The notes: generated from the sequence alone by a model not told the origin. Positions 1 to 9,964 are shown, counted from the first letter of the stretch. The stretch: DNA of 64,000 bases from an uncultured beta proteobacterium (GCA_903900805.1 CAIUOP010000075.1:1-64000); one strand, 5' to 3'. Numbers and translations are program-made.

Positions 1-11
1 AGTAGCACTTG

Positions 12-98
12 TGGTGCGAGGAGGGGGACTCGAACCCCCACACCATTTCTGGCGTCAGGACCTAAACCTGGTGCGTCTACCAATTTCGCCATCCTCGC
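12..98 (-). tRNA. tRNA-Leu (anticodon TAG)
   Basis: The minus strand folds as a class II tRNA with acceptor GCGAGGA/TCCTCGC, a D-loop GGTAGACGC element typical of tRNA-Leu, an anticodon loop TTTAGGT giving anticodon TAG, a long variable arm, and the T-arm GTTCGAGTCCC. The 3' CCA is encoded. It reads CUA/CUN leucine codons. It lies downstream of ispF on the same strand. Confidence 0.95.
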
Positions 99-177
99 GA
101 ATATCCGCAAACACTGCCAAGCTTAAACTTCACTCTAAAGACCGTAATTCTACAATGCTTGGGGTTTTAGAGGATCT

Positions 178-681
178 TTAGGCCTTGTAGAGCAATGCTA
201 CGGCATGTACCGCAACGCCCTCGCCCCGCCCAAGGTGGCCCAAGGATTCATTAGTCTTAGCCTTTAGATTTACGTGGCTAGGGTTGACTAAGAGGTCAGC
301 AGCGATATTTCTGACCATTTCCGGCAAAAAATCAGCTAATTTTGGCTTTTGACAAATGATGGTGGCATCCACATTGCCAATTTGAAAGCCAGCTGCCTGA
401 ACTTTTTGCAGGGCTGCCCGCAGCAAGATTCGGCTATCCATATCTTTAAATTGAGGATCGGTATCCGGAAATAATTGACCAATATCGTTTAATCCTGCAG
501 CACCAAGCAAAGCATCGGTTAAGGCATGCAGCAAGGCATCGGCATCCGAATGGCCTAACAAACCTTTTTCATATGGAACATGTACGCCGCCAAGAATCAG
601 TTTGCGATCAGCCACTAGAGCATGGATGTCATAACCTTGACCAATGCGGAACTGCGGAACATGAGCATTACTTTGTGTCAT
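178..681 (-). CDS. ispF: 2-C-methyl-D-erythritol 2,4-cyclodiphosphate synthase
   Basis: This enzyme cyclises CDP-methylerythritol phosphate to MEcPP in the non-mevalonate isoprenoid pathway, in the cytosol. The 167-aa protein has the family N-terminus GQGYDIHAL, whose Asp and His bind the metal, followed by [20 protein letters not shown] and the C-terminal [12 protein letters not shown]-like stretch (here [14 protein letters not shown]). Length matches the family. It follows ispD by 13 bases on the same strand, so the two form an operon as in many proteobacteria. An AAGAAGA stretch precedes the ATG. Confidence 0.96.
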   Translation of the reverse strand: MTQSNAHVPQFRIGQGYDIHALVADRKLILGGVHVPYEKGLLGHSDADALLHALTDALLGAAGLNDIGQLFPDTDPQFKDMDSRILLRAALQKVQAAGFQIGNVDATIICQKPKLADFLPEMVRNIAADLLVNPSHVNLKAKTNESLGHLGRGEGVAVHAVALLYKA

Positions 682-694
682 AAGTCTTCTTTAC

Positions 695-1444
695 TTATCT
701 ATTGTTTGAATTCAACAGCAACTGCATCAAATCCCAATCAGCAGGATGAGTTACTTTGAAGTTTCGGGTTGCGCCTTCAATCAACAACGGTTTTACACCT
801 ATTAATTCCATAGCACTCGCCTCATCGGTCACATCAGCCTCTAATCGAATTGCGTCTTCTAAAGCGCTATGGAGTTTCTGAAGGCCGAACATTTGTGGTG
901 TTTGGGCCTGCCACAAACGCTCACGCGGAATGGTTTTTTCTACGTGTGGCATGTTGCCAGCAATCACTGAATCAAAATCAGCCTGTTTTAACGTATCAGC
1001 CAAAGGAACGGCTAATAAACCACCAGAATCGGTATCTTGTACTGAGGTAATCAATTTTTCAATCAGCGCGGGTGTGATGCCCGGTCTTGCCGCATCATGA
1101 ACTAGGATCCAATCATCAGGCGATATTCCTGACTTGAGTTGTGCTGCCAAAGTATTGCGGACAGTCTCTTGGCGTGTAGGGCCGCCAGTAGGTAAGAAAT
1201 GAATAGGTTTGCTTCCCTTGGCAAGACTTTTGAGAATGGGTTGATCAATGAATCCTGGTGAAACGCCAATCCAAATAGAGTCAATGAGCGGGGATTTCAT
1301 AAAGGCTTCGATTGCAAAAGAAAGCATCGGTCTACCAGCCAACTCTTGGAATTGTTTCGGCAAATCGCCGCCCAAGCGAGACCCAGCGCCCGCTGTTGGC
1401 AGGAGAGCATGGCATTTCTTGAGAAATTGATTTCCTGAGCCCAT
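695..1444 (-). CDS. ispD: 2-C-methyl-D-erythritol 4-phosphate cytidylyltransferase
   Basis: It transfers CMP to methylerythritol phosphate, the step two before IspF in the MEP pathway. The nucleotidyltransferase signature LLPTAGAGSRLGGDLPKQF is near the N-terminus, with VHDAARP in the middle and KVTHPADWDL near the C-terminus, as in IspD. The open frame extends to 1492, but that would overlap the divergent mfd start. The internal ATG at 1444 leaves about 15 residues before the signature and is the more likely start, although no strong ribosome binding site is visible for either. It is in operon with ispF. Confidence 0.94.
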   Translation of the reverse strand: MGSGNQFLKKCHALLPTAGAGSRLGGDLPKQFQELAGRPMLSFAIEAFMKSPLIDSIWIGVSPGFIDQPILKSLAKGSKPIHFLPTGGPTRQETVRNTLAAQLKSGISPDDWILVHDAARPGITPALIEKLITSVQDTDSGGLLAVPLADTLKQADFDSVIAGNMPHVEKTIPRERLWQAQTPQMFGLQKLHSALEDAIRLEADVTDEASAMELIGVKPLLIEGATRNFKVTHPADWDLMQLLLNSNNR

Positions 1445-1453
1445 GCCTGATTC

Positions 1454-1459
1454 TATAAT
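1454..1459 (+). promoter_or_regulatory. candidate -10 box immediately upstream of mfd
   Basis: A perfect TATAAT lies 8 bases before the mfd ATG at 1468. If it is used, the transcript would begin almost at the start codon. No convincing -35 hexamer at 17-bp spacing is visible, so the call is weak. Confidence 0.25.
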
Positions 1460-1467
1460 GAGCTCAG

Positions 1468-4400
1468 ATGTCTGATGCATTAAATCTAGCACCCCCCATA
1501 CCTGCTCCGCGGGCTGGGCAGCGCTTTACCTTTTCGGGGCTAGTAGGCTCGGCTGATGCAGCCCTGATAGCACAAACTGCCCTCCGCCACCGCAAGGATT
1601 TCTCAGTCATGGTGATATTTTGTGCCCAGGCACAAGAAGCCCAGAGACTATTGGAAGAAATTCCTGCTTTTGCCCCCCAGCTAAAAACCCGCCTATTACC
1701 AGATTGGGAAATTCTTCCTTATGATCATTTTTCACCCCACCAAGACTTGGTATCTGAACGATTAGCTACCCTTTACGAATTACTCAATGGCAGCTGCGAC
1801 ATTGTTTTAGTGCCAGTTACCACAGCGTTACAAAGATTAGGCCCACCTCATTTCTTGTCGGGCCACACCTTCTTCTTTAGGCAAGGTGACAAACTCAATG
1901 AGGCGGCACTCAGGTTACAACTTCAACAAGCTGGTTACGATCCGGTAAGTGCAGTCATGCGACCTGGTGAATACAGTATTCGTGGCGGCCTCATTGATCT
2001 ATTTCCAATGGGATCAAGTCTGCCTTATCGCTTAGATTTATTTGGCGATGAAATCGAGCAAATCCGCTCCTTCGATCCGGATACCCAAAGAAGTCTTTAT
2101 CCCGTAAAAGAAGTTCGTCTACTACCAGGCCATGAGTTCCCATTTAATGACGAGGCACGCACAGCTTTTAGAGGCCGATGGCGTGAGGTGTTTGAGGGTG
2201 ACCCTACCCGTTGCTCTATTTATAAAGATGCCAATCTAGGTATCCCCAGCGCTGGTATTGAGTCTTATCTACCCATGTTCTTTGCTGAGCAATCTAGCGT
2301 ATTTGATTACTTTCCTAGGTCAGGCGATCCAGTTTGGATCCTCAACACTGGTGATGTTGAAGATGCTATACGAGGTTTTTGGAAAGACACTCTCCCCCGC
2401 TATGAATTTCTAAAGCATGATCTTGATCGACCCATTCTTCCGCCGAAAGAATTATTCCTTGATGCAGATGAATTTTTCTCCTTTGCAAAGCCATATGCTC
2501 GATTAGTTCTAGAAAAAGAGAGTTCTGAAACTACTCAATTTCTCCAGGTACCAGATATTGCTGTGCATCGCAAAGATGCTGATCCAGTAAGCGGCTTACG
2601 TAGATTGCTTGCCAGCGAAAAAGTACGCATCCTAATCTGTAGTGATAGTGCTGGGCGCAAGGAGTCAATTCGACAATTATTTGAGGAAAGTAATTCGGTT
2701 GCGGGGCAAGACGGCAAGCCACTCTATCAACTAAAGCCAGAAAGCTTTGAAACCATTGCTGACTTTATTAAAAGTGATTCACGCTTTGGAATAAGCACGG
2801 CGCCCCTCTTTAATGGCTTCTCCTGGCCAGCCCAGAATCTCATCATTGTTACTGAAGCCGAATTATTTACCTCTACGGCAAGACAACGGCGTAAAGGGAA
2901 AGAGTCAGAGAGTGCTGATCCGGATATGCTCTTTAAGGATCTCTCGGAACTGAAGATTGGCGATCCTGTAGTACATGCTGAGCATGGCATTGGTCGTTAT
3001 CAAGGTTTAGTCCTTCTGAATATAGCGCCCCCTAAGGAAATACCTATTTTTGAAGAATTTTTACATCTGCAATATGCAGGTGAAGCCACTTTGTATGTGC
3101 CAGTTCAACAATTACAAATGGTTACTCGCTATGCTGGCTCAGATCCGGACTCTGCACCACTACATCAACTTGGTTCTGGTCAATGGGATAAGGCTAAACG
3201 GAAAGCAGCCCAACAGATTAGAGATACAGCTGCTGAGCTCTTAGGCCTTTATGCTGCAAGAGCAATACGTAAAGGCCATGCCTTTGAGTTTTCTGCTCAC
3301 GACTATGCAGCTTTCTCAGAGAGCTTTGGTTTTGAAGAGACTCCAGATCAAGCCAATGCTATTGCTGCAGTTATTGGTGATATGACTAGTGGGACGCCAA
3401 TGGATCGTCTGGTTTGTGGGGATGTTGGCTTTGGTAAAACAGAGGTTGCACTGCGGGCAAGTTTTGTTGCCGTCATGGGCGGCAAGCAGGTGGCCATTCT
3501 GGCGCCTACAACTTTGCTAGCTGAGCAACATGTTGCCACTTGGAAGGATCGTTTTGCAGATTGGCCTGTGCGTATTGTTGAACTCTCACGTTTTAAAACC
3601 ACCAAAGAAATTAATGCCGCATTAGAGGCAATTGCTAAGGGTGAGGCCGACATCATTATTGGCACTCATAAACTGCTGTCCAAAGAGACGCAGTTTGCTA
3701 ACCTTGGCTTAGTGATTGTGGATGAGGAACACCGCTTTGGTGTCCGCCAAAAAGATGCGCTTAAAGCCCTGCGTGCTGAAGTCGATATTCTGACGCTGAC
3801 TGCCACCCCAATCCCAAGAACATTGGGTATGGCAATGGAAGGCCTACGTGAGTTCTCTATCATTGCTACCGCTCCTCAGAAGCGCCTTGCCATTAAAACT
3901 TTTGTACGCCGCGAAGGTGATGGCGTTATTCGTGAAGCTGTTCTTCGAGAAATTAAACGTGGTGGCCAAGTCTACTTTTTGCACAATGAAGTAGAAACCA
4001 TTCAGAATCGGAAACATGCATTACAAGAATTGATTCCTGAGGCCAGCATTAGCGTGGCTCACGGTCAAATGCATGAGCGTGAATTAGAGTCAGTCATGCG
4101 TGAATTCGTTACCCAGCGAACTAATATTCTGCTGTGTACGACAATTATTGAAACGGGTATTGACGTTCCAACAGCGAACACCATCATCATGCATCGTGCC
4201 GATAAATTTGGCCTAGCGCAGTTGCATCAACTCCGTGGCCGTGTGGGACGTTCCCATCACCAAGCCTATGCCTATCTGATGGTTCCCGATCCTGAGGCGC
4301 TCAGTAAACAAGCACAATTACGCCTTAACGCTATTCAAGCTATGGAAGAGCTAGGGTCTGGTTTCTATCTAGCCATGCATGACTTAGAGATTCGGGGCGC

Positions 4401-5010
4401 TGGTGAAGTCCTGGGCGATAAGCAGTCTGGCGAGATTCATGAAATTGGTTTTCAGCTCTATACCGAAATGCTTAATAGAGCTGTGAAGGCTTTGCGCAGT
4501 GGCAAAGAACCCGATTTACTCTCCCCTCTTCAAGCAACTACCGATGTCAATCTGGGTGTTCCTGCCCTTCTTCCATCTGATTACTGTCCTGATGTCCATG
4601 AGCGTCTCTCCTTATATAAACGCTTCGCCGGCACCAATGATTTTTCAGAGCTCATGGGTCTGCGTGAAGAGTTGGTAGATCGTTTTGGTGATCTACCAGA
4701 TCAAGCCAAGTCCTTTTACGAAACCCATCGCCTACGTTTAGAAATGACGGGGTTTGGTATCAAAAAAATTGACGCAACACCCGCATCAATTCAAATTCAA
4801 TTTATCCCTAATCCGCCCATTGACCCATTAAAAATTATTCAATTGATTCAAAGCTCAAAACATATCCAGCTCAACGGGCAAGATAAGCTTAAAGTGCTAC
4901 CCCAGAAGGATCGGGAATTTGAGAAGCTAGAACAGCGTTTAGACGCTATTAGGCAGGTATTAAGGCGCCTGAACGAATCAGCAGTGCTCAGCACTGCAAA
5001 AGCCAATTAA
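1468..5010 (+). CDS. mfd: transcription-repair coupling factor Mfd
   Basis: Mfd is a DNA translocase that removes stalled RNA polymerase at lesions and recruits UvrA. The 1180-aa length fits the family. Visible in order are: the N-terminal UvrB-like module (LPDWEILPYDHFSPH near residue 85); the RNA-polymerase-interacting domain (GDPVVHAEHGIGRYQG near 495); the helicase Walker A GDVGFGKTE near 650; the DEEH Walker B near 750; TATPIPRTL; the helicase motif VI RGRVGR near 920; and the C-terminal TRCF domain. It is divergent from ispD and followed by serB after 11 bases. There is no obvious Shine-Dalgarno sequence before the chosen ATG. Confidence 0.97.
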   Translation: MSDALNLAPPIPAPRAGQRFTFSGLVGSADAALIAQTALRHRKDFSVMVIFCAQAQEAQRLLEEIPAFAPQLKTRLLPDWEILPYDHFSPHQDLVSERLATLYELLNGSCDIVLVPVTTALQRLGPPHFLSGHTFFFRQGDKLNEAALRLQLQQAGYDPVSAVMRPGEYSIRGGLIDLFPMGSSLPYRLDLFGDEIEQIRSFDPDTQRSLYPVKEVRLLPGHEFPFNDEARTAFRGRWREVFEGDPTRCSIYKDANLGIPSAGIESYLPMFFAEQSSVFDYFPRSGDPVWILNTGDVEDAIRGFWKDTLPRYEFLKHDLDRPILPPKELFLDADEFFSFAKPYARLVLEKESSETTQFLQVPDIAVHRKDADPVSGLRRLLASEKVRILICSDSAGRKESIRQLFEESNSVAGQDGKPLYQLKPESFETIADFIKSDSRFGISTAPLFNGFSWPAQNLIIVTEAELFTSTARQRRKGKESESADPDMLFKDLSELKIGDPVVHAEHGIGRYQGLVLLNIAPPKEIPIFEEFLHLQYAGEATLYVPVQQLQMVTRYAGSDPDSAPLHQLGSGQWDKAKRKAAQQIRDTAAELLGLYAARAIRKGHAFEFSAHDYAAFSESFGFEETPDQANAIAAVIGDMTSGTPMDRLVCGDVGFGKTEVALRASFVAVMGGKQVAILAPTTLLAEQHVATWKDRFADWPVRIVELSRFKTTKEINAALEAIAKGEADIIIGTHKLLSKETQFANLGLVIVDEEHRFGVRQKDALKALRAEVDILTLTATPIPRTLGMAMEGLREFSIIATAPQKRLAIKTFVRREGDGVIREAVLREIKRGGQVYFLHNEVETIQNRKHALQELIPEASISVAHGQMHERELESVMREFVTQRTNILLCTTIIETGIDVPTANTIIMHRADKFGLAQLHQLRGRVGRSHHQAYAYLMVPDPEALSKQAQLRLNAIQAMEELGSGFYLAMHDLEIRGAGEVLGDKQSGEIHEIGFQLYTEMLNRAVKALRSGKEPDLLSPLQATTDVNLGVPALLPSDYCPDVHERLSLYKRFAGTNDFSELMGLREELVDRFGDLPDQAKSFYETHRLRLEMTGFGIKKIDATPASIQIQFIPNPPIDPLKIIQLIQSSKHIQLNGQDKLKVLPQKDREFEKLEQRLDAIRQVLRRLNESAVLSTAKAN

Positions 5011-5021
5011 TCGTACCCATT

Positions 5022-5921
5022 ATGATTAATGCTATGTCCAAGCTACACCTTATTGCCCTATCTAGAGAGCCAATCCCTGAACAGCTAGTCTTTGAGCTCA
5101 AAGACCACGCGCTCACATTTGGATTAGTGCTTCATACAGTTGGTGGCCAAATCTCGAATGGCTCTTATTATTTGGAACGCTGGGAATCTAGTCATCAAAT
5201 AGATGCACCCCATAGAGAAAATCTACGCTCTATCGCAGCAAGATTGAATAGCGATCTCTGCTTCTTAAATGCCGATCTTCAGCCTACTGATATCAAAGTA
5301 CTAGCCATGGATATGGACTCTACCTTAATCAATATTGAATGCATTGATGAGATAGCGGACTTCACAGGCAAGAAAGCAGCTGTTGCTCAAATTACTGAAG
5401 CAACCATGCGTGGTGAGATCAAAGACTTTCAAGAAAGCCTAAGGCGTCGCGTTGCCTTACTAGAGGGCGTATCAGCGGATGCGCTTGAAGCCGTCTATCG
5501 TGAGCGCTTGCGACCTAATCTTGGAGCGGCAGAGCTATTAGCCGGCGCTAATGAGCGCGGGCTATACACGCTGTTAGTTTCTGGTGGCTTTACCTTCTTC
5601 ACGGAGAAACTTCGTCAGCAATTAGGGTTTAAGCAGGCTCAGGCAAATACCCTTGAAATCATTAACGGCAAGCTGACAGGTAAGGTAATTGGAGAGATTG
5701 TTGATAGTATTGCTAAGGCAGCTTACTTAGATGAAGCGTGCCACTCATTAGGCTGCACCAAAGCAAATGCCATCACGATTGGAGATGGCGCCAACGATCT
5801 CATCATGATGAATGGCTCTGGCATCAGCATTGCCTATAATGCGAAACCCATCGTCAAAGAAAAAGCCGACGCGGCTTTTGACCGAGTCGGCTTGGATGCA
5901 GCCCTACTGCTAATTTCTTAA
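5022..5921 (+). CDS. serB: phosphoserine phosphatase
   Basis: It hydrolyses phosphoserine in the last step of serine synthesis. It is a HAD-superfamily phosphatase with the nucleophile motif DMDSTLI near residue 95, the SGGFTFF motif II region, and GDGANDLIMM as motif IV. The roughly 85-residue N-terminal part is a divergent ACT-like regulatory region, as in other long SerB proteins. Total length 299 aa is normal. A second ATG at 5034 is an alternative start; neither has a clear ribosome binding site. It is probably cotranscribed with mfd and converges on the thiolase gene with an 8-base gap. Confidence 0.95.
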   Translation: MINAMSKLHLIALSREPIPEQLVFELKDHALTFGLVLHTVGGQISNGSYYLERWESSHQIDAPHRENLRSIAARLNSDLCFLNADLQPTDIKVLAMDMDSTLINIECIDEIADFTGKKAAVAQITEATMRGEIKDFQESLRRRVALLEGVSADALEAVYRERLRPNLGAAELLAGANERGLYTLLVSGGFTFFTEKLRQQLGFKQAQANTLEIINGKLTGKVIGEIVDSIAKAAYLDEACHSLGCTKANAITIGDGANDLIMMNGSGISIAYNAKPIVKEKADAAFDRVGLDAALLLIS

Positions 5922-5929
5922 TAATTCGA

Positions 5930-7114
5930 TTACATACGCTCGAAAATAGTCGCAATACCTTGGCCACCACCAATGCACATGGTCACCAAAGCGTATTTAC
6001 CTTGAACGCGGTGCAACTCATGGATAGCCTTAGTGGCTATAGCAGCACCTGAGCAACCAATAGGGTGACCTAAAGCGATTGCGCCACCATTCACGTTGGT
6101 TTTGGCGGGATCTAAGCCTAAACCTTTAGTAACAGCTAATGCTTGCGCAGCAAATGCTTCATTGGACTCAATCACATCCATTTGATCTAACTTCAGACCA
6201 GCGCGCTCAAGAGCAAGCTTGGTTGCGGGGATGGGGCCTTCACCCATGATGTGGTTAGGCACACCAGCTACTGCGTAAGAAACTAAACGGGCGATCGGTT
6301 TATGACCAGCCTTCTTCGCTGTTTCTGCGTCTGCCAATACAAAGAATGCTGCGCCATCATTAATACCAGAGGCATTACCTGCAGTCACTGAACCGCCCTC
6401 TTTTTTGAACACAGCCTTCATCTTGCCCAGAGTTTCCATCGTGGTTTCTGGCTTGCAATGTTCGTCGGTATCAAACACGATATCGCCCTTACGGGACTTA
6501 ATTGTGATGGGAACGATCTGTGACTTGAAGCGGCCCTCTTTAATTGCATGAGCAGCGCGACGATGAGATTCCACTGCGAGAGCATCTTGCTCTTCACGAG
6601 TCAGCTTCCACTTTTCAACGAGATTCTCAGCAGTAACACCCATGTGACCAACGCCAAATGGATCGGTTAATACAGCAACCATCAAATCAAGCATCTTGGT
6701 ATCGCCCATGCGAGCGCCGCTGCGCATTACTGGTGAGCCATACATACCTCGTGACATGACTTCAACGCCACCGCCCACACCATAATCACAATCACCCAAC
6801 ATAATTTGCTGAGCAGTAGTCACAATTGCTTGTAAACCGGAGCTACATAAACGGTTCAATGCCATTGCCACAGATTCCATCGGTAAGCCAGCCTGAATAG
6901 CGGCTACACGAGCAACATATGCGTAACGACTATCGGTTGGAATCGTGTTACCAACTGTTACATAATTAATTAAGGCAGGATCAACGCCAGAGCGGGCAAC
7001 CGCCTCTTTCATCACAATGCCACCGAGCTCAGAGGGCTCAAAGCTACTAAGAGAGCCATTAAAGGTGCCAATGGCGGAACGAACAGCACTTAGAACAACG
7101 ACATCACGACTCAT
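5930..7114 (-). CDS. phaA: acetyl-CoA C-acetyltransferase (thiolase, PhaA/BktB type)
   Basis: A thiolase II that condenses two acetyl-CoA (or acetyl-CoA plus a longer acyl-CoA) to give the beta-ketoacyl-CoA used by the PHA reductase, or runs in reverse in degradation. The catalytic residues are visible: Cys in NRLCSSGLQA near residue 90, His in GGAIALGHPIGCSG, and Cys in CIGGGQG at the C-terminus. The open frame extends to 7138, but AAGGGGA lies 7 bases before the ATG at 7114, which decides that start. The gene is separated from phaC-phaB-phaR by rimO. The specific symbol is inferred from neighbourhood; another thiolase role is possible. Confidence 0.85.
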   Translation of the reverse strand: MSRDVVVLSAVRSAIGTFNGSLSSFEPSELGGIVMKEAVARSGVDPALINYVTVGNTIPTDSRYAYVARVAAIQAGLPMESVAMALNRLCSSGLQAIVTTAQQIMLGDCDYGVGGGVEVMSRGMYGSPVMRSGARMGDTKMLDLMVAVLTDPFGVGHMGVTAENLVEKWKLTREEQDALAVESHRRAAHAIKEGRFKSQIVPITIKSRKGDIVFDTDEHCKPETTMETLGKMKAVFKKEGGSVTAGNASGINDGAAFFVLADAETAKKAGHKPIARLVSYAVAGVPNHIMGEGPIPATKLALERAGLKLDQMDVIESNEAFAAQALAVTKGLGLDPAKTNVNGGAIALGHPIGCSGAAIATKAIHELHRVQGKYALVTMCIGGGQGIATIFERM

Positions 7115-7183
7115 AACAATCCCCTTAGCTGAGCCCAAAAATAGGCTTAATTAATAATACAACCCTCATTTTTATTACATTCT

Positions 7184-8542
7184 TCAAGTTTCGGCTATTA
7201 GGTCATGCCCTTGGGAGCTAATGACCGTAGCGCGGATGATTTCCCCGGTGCGATAGCGTTTTGAAGGCTTGCTGGGTGGCAAAACCCTCACTAAACCATC
7301 AATTTCAGGGGCGTCACCAATAGTTCTGCCAATTCCACCCGATTCGTCGACTCGGTCAATTAAGACTTGCACTCTTTTGCCTATTTTTTTCGCAAGACGC
7401 TTAATCGAAATATCTTCTGCTTTTGCCATAAAACGTGCGCGACGCTCCTCACGAATGGCGTCAGGGACAGGATCTTCCAATTGATTTGCAGTAGCGCCTT
7501 CAACAGGAGAATAGGCAAAGCAACCAGCGCGATCAATTTGAGCTTCGTCTAAGAAATTGAGCAGGTACTCGAATTCTGCTTCTGTCTCTCCAGGAAAGCC
7601 TGCAATAAAAGTACTGCGTATCACTAGCCCAGGGCAGGCAGCGCGCCAAGCAAGGATGCGCTCTAAATTTTTCTCCCCGCTAGCAGGTCGCTTCATTCTT
7701 TTAAGAACATCGGGATGGGCATGCTGCAATGGGATGTCTAAGTAAGGCAGTACTCCATATCCATGTTCTGCAAACTCTGCCATCAAAGGCAAGATGTCAT
7801 CTACGTGTGGATAGGGGTAAACATAATGCAGTCTTACCCAGGCTTGATGCTCACGAGCAATTTGATTTAATGCGTTTACCAAATCGAACATGCGGGTCTT
7901 CACGGGTTTGCCATCCCAAAAGCCAGTACGGTGTTGAATATCTACGCCGTATGCACTCGTATCTTGGGATACCACTAGTAACTCTTTAACGCCTGACTCA
8001 AACAAGCGTTTGGCTTCTATCAAAACTTCCCCGATGGGTCTGGATACTAAATCACCACGAAGACTGGGAATAATGCAGAAAGTACAACGGTGGTTACAGC
8101 CCTCAGAAATTTTTAAATAAGCATAGTGCTTTGGTGTAAGCTTGATACCTATCGGTGGAACTAAGTCTGTAAATGGATCATGTGGCTTTGGTAAGTGCAG
8201 ATGTATTGCCTGCATTACCTCATCAGTAGCGTGAGGGCCTGTAACTGCTAAGACTTTAGGATGAATACTTTGAATGAGATCGCTACCATCGGTATTTTTT
8301 TTAGCTCCTAGGCAACCAGTGACGATCACTTTACCGTTTGCGGCGAGTGCTTCTCCAATAGCTGAAAGACTTTCTTCTACTGCTGAATCAATAAAGCCAC
8401 AGGTATTGACAACAACTAAATCTGCGCCAGAGTAATCTTTAGAGGTCTCATATCCTTCGGCGCTAAGCTGCGTCAGGATGAGTTCAGAGTCAACAAGAGC
8501 CTTAGGACAGCCTAAGGATACAAAACCGATTTTTCCAGCCAC
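7184..8542 (-). CDS. rimO: ribosomal protein uS12 methylthiotransferase RimO
   Basis: RimO is a radical-SAM enzyme that adds a methylthio group to Asp of ribosomal protein uS12. The 452-aa protein starts with the UPF0004 domain ([14 protein letters not shown], and a Cys in VVNTCGFID). It then has the radical-SAM CxxxCxxC as CNHRCTFC within [18 protein letters not shown], and a C-terminal TRAM domain. The start is GTG, two bases after the phaR stop, so it is translationally tied to phaR. Its position inside a PHA gene cluster is unusual. Confidence 0.96.
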   Translation of the reverse strand: MAGKIGFVSLGCPKALVDSELILTQLSAEGYETSKDYSGADLVVVNTCGFIDSAVEESLSAIGEALAANGKVIVTGCLGAKKNTDGSDLIQSIHPKVLAVTGPHATDEVMQAIHLHLPKPHDPFTDLVPPIGIKLTPKHYAYLKISEGCNHRCTFCIIPSLRGDLVSRPIGEVLIEAKRLFESGVKELLVVSQDTSAYGVDIQHRTGFWDGKPVKTRMFDLVNALNQIAREHQAWVRLHYVYPYPHVDDILPLMAEFAEHGYGVLPYLDIPLQHAHPDVLKRMKRPASGEKNLERILAWRAACPGLVIRSTFIAGFPGETEAEFEYLLNFLDEAQIDRAGCFAYSPVEGATANQLEDPVPDAIREERRARFMAKAEDISIKRLAKKIGKRVQVLIDRVDESGGIGRTIGDAPEIDGLVRVLPPSKPSKRYRTGEIIRATVISSQGHDLIAET

Positions 8543-8544
8543 AA

Positions 8545-9105
8545 CTATTCTTTTTCAGATTTGGTGGGCTGTGGACTAAATGGGAAATTACCAAAAAGAT
8601 TTTGTGAGCCCTGCAACTGCTCTTGCATTTTCACAAATAAATCTTTGCTCTGCTCCATGTAATTACCCATCAAACCTTGCATCAGGGGATTTTGGAGATT
8701 CATCATTTGCGACCATGCTTCGGGTGTACTGCCTGCATTGAGACCTTTTGTCTGATCACCTAATTTATTGTGGATATCTACAAAAGACTGCATGGTTTTT
8801 TCAAGGTAATTGCCCATCAAGCCTTGCATGGAATTGCCATAAAAGCGAATGATTTGCGAGAGCATTTGTGAAGAAAATACTGGAGCGCCACCAGCCTCTT
8901 CTTCAAGAATAATTTGCAGCAAAATATTGCGTGTGAGATCCTCATCAGTCTTGGCATCGATGACTTTAAAAACTTCATTTGCCATCACCAAGCCTTTTAT
9001 GTCAGACAAAGTCACATAGGAGCTAGTTTGAGTATCGTAAAGACGACGATTTGGGTACTTCTTAATGAGTCGGTCTTCACCAGCTCGCTTTGTTCGGGTA
9101 GCCAT
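8545..9105 (-). CDS. phaR: PHA synthesis repressor PhaR
   Basis: PhaR is a DNA-binding repressor that also binds nascent polyhydroxyalkanoate and controls phasin genes and itself. The N-terminal PHB/PHA accumulation regulator domain is diagnostic ([24 protein letters not shown]). It is followed by two copies of a QGLMGNYxE motif (at [13 protein letters not shown] and [13 protein letters not shown]). The frame extends to 9129, but AAGGA sits 7 bases before the ATG at 9105, giving MATRTKRAG as the start. It heads a phaR-rimO(-thiolase) unit. Its upstream region carries three candidate PhaR sites, described separately. Confidence 0.94.
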   Translation of the reverse strand: MATRTKRAGEDRLIKKYPNRRLYDTQTSSYVTLSDIKGLVMANEVFKVIDAKTDEDLTRNILLQIILEEEAGGAPVFSSQMLSQIIRFYGNSMQGLMGNYLEKTMQSFVDIHNKLGDQTKGLNAGSTPEAWSQMMNLQNPLMQGLMGNYMEQSKDLFVKMQEQLQGSQNLFGNFPFSPQPTKSEKE

Positions 9106-9123
9106 TTTTTTCCTTGCTGAATA

Positions 9124-9221
9124 CTGCAACGCAACATCAGCTTAGTTTATCTCTAGTTTGATGTAAAGGTAAATATGCTGCGTTGCATTCTAGTCAATGC
9201 AAAATAAATGCTGCACCGCAG
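9124..9221 (-). promoter_or_regulatory. phaR promoter with three candidate PhaR operator elements
   Basis: Three copies of CTGC-N3-GCA occur: CTGCAACGCA at 9124, CTGCGTTGCA at 9178 and CTGCACCGCAG at 9211. On the minus strand a TTGACT (9197-9192) and a TATTTA (9175-9170) with a 16-bp spacer form a plausible promoter. The middle element falls in that spacer. TGC-rich inverted CTGC...GCAG sites are known for PhaR in other bacteria, so autorepression is inferred. The promoter itself is not proven. Confidence 0.5.
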
Positions 9222-9223
9222 TA

Positions 9224-9964
9224 TTAGCCTGTGTGAATACCACCATTTAATGAGAAGTCAGCGCCAGTTGCATAGCCGCCATCAGCAGAAGCAATCCAAC
9301 AGCAAATGGAAGCAATTTCATCAGGGGTTCCCAAACGTTTCACTGGAATGCCGGCAACGATCTTCTCGAGTACATCTTCACGGATAGCTTTAACCATATC
9401 AGTACCAATATAACCAGGAGAAACTGTGTTCACAGTAACGCCTTTAGTGGCTACTTCTTGCGCTAAGGCCATCGTAAAGCCATGCAAGCCCGCTTTAGCA
9501 GTCGAATAGTTCGCCTGACCAAATTGACCTTTTTGACCGTTTACAGAAGAAATATTGATGATGCGGCCCCAGTTGTTTTCAACCATGCCTTCAATAACTT
9601 GCTTTGTCACGTTGAACAATGAATTGAGGTTGGTATCAATCACAGCCTTCCATGCATCCGGTGTCATTTTGCGGAAAACGCTATCACGCGTAATGCCGGC
9701 ATTATTCACTAGCACATCAACACGACCTACTTCAGCTTTTACTTTCTCGAAGGCGGCAACGGTACTATCCCAATCGGAAACATTGCCCTCGGAAGCAATA
9801 AAGTCATAGCCCAAAACTTTTTGCTCGCCGATCCAACGGTCTTTACGTGGAGAATTCGGGCCACAACCGGCAATCACTTTGAATCCATCTTTTGCTAAAC
9901 GTTGGCAGATAGCGGTGCCAATGCCCCCCATACCACCAGTAACATATGCGACTTTTTGAGACAT
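9224..9964 (-). CDS. phaB: acetoacetyl-CoA reductase (NADPH), PhaB/PhbB
   Basis: It reduces acetoacetyl-CoA to (R)-3-hydroxybutyryl-CoA, the substrate of PHA synthase. It is a short-chain dehydrogenase of 246 aa with the cofactor motif TGGMGGIG, NNAG (VLVNNAGITRD), the catalytic Ser in NISSVNGQKGQFGQ, and YSTAK. The GQKGQFGQANYSTAKAG run is characteristic of PhaB rather than FabG. AAAGGGGA precedes the ATG. It follows phaC by 48 bases on the same strand. Confidence 0.95.
   Translation of the reverse strand: MSQKVAYVTGGMGGIGTAICQRLAKDGFKVIAGCGPNSPRKDRWIGEQKVLGYDFIASEGNVSDWDSTVAAFEKVKAEVGRVDVLVNNAGITRDSVFRKMTPDAWKAVIDTNLNSLFNVTKQVIEGMVENNWGRIINISSVNGQKGQFGQANYSTAKAGLHGFTMALAQEVATKGVTVNTVSPGYIGTDMVKAIREDVLEKIVAGIPVKRLGTPDEIASICCWIASADGGYATGADFSLNGGIHTG

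Noticed and set aside
5861-5879. Hairpin AAAAGCC-N5-GGCTTTT as serB terminator
   Set aside because: It lies inside the serB coding region before the stop, with a short stem; probably coding coincidence.
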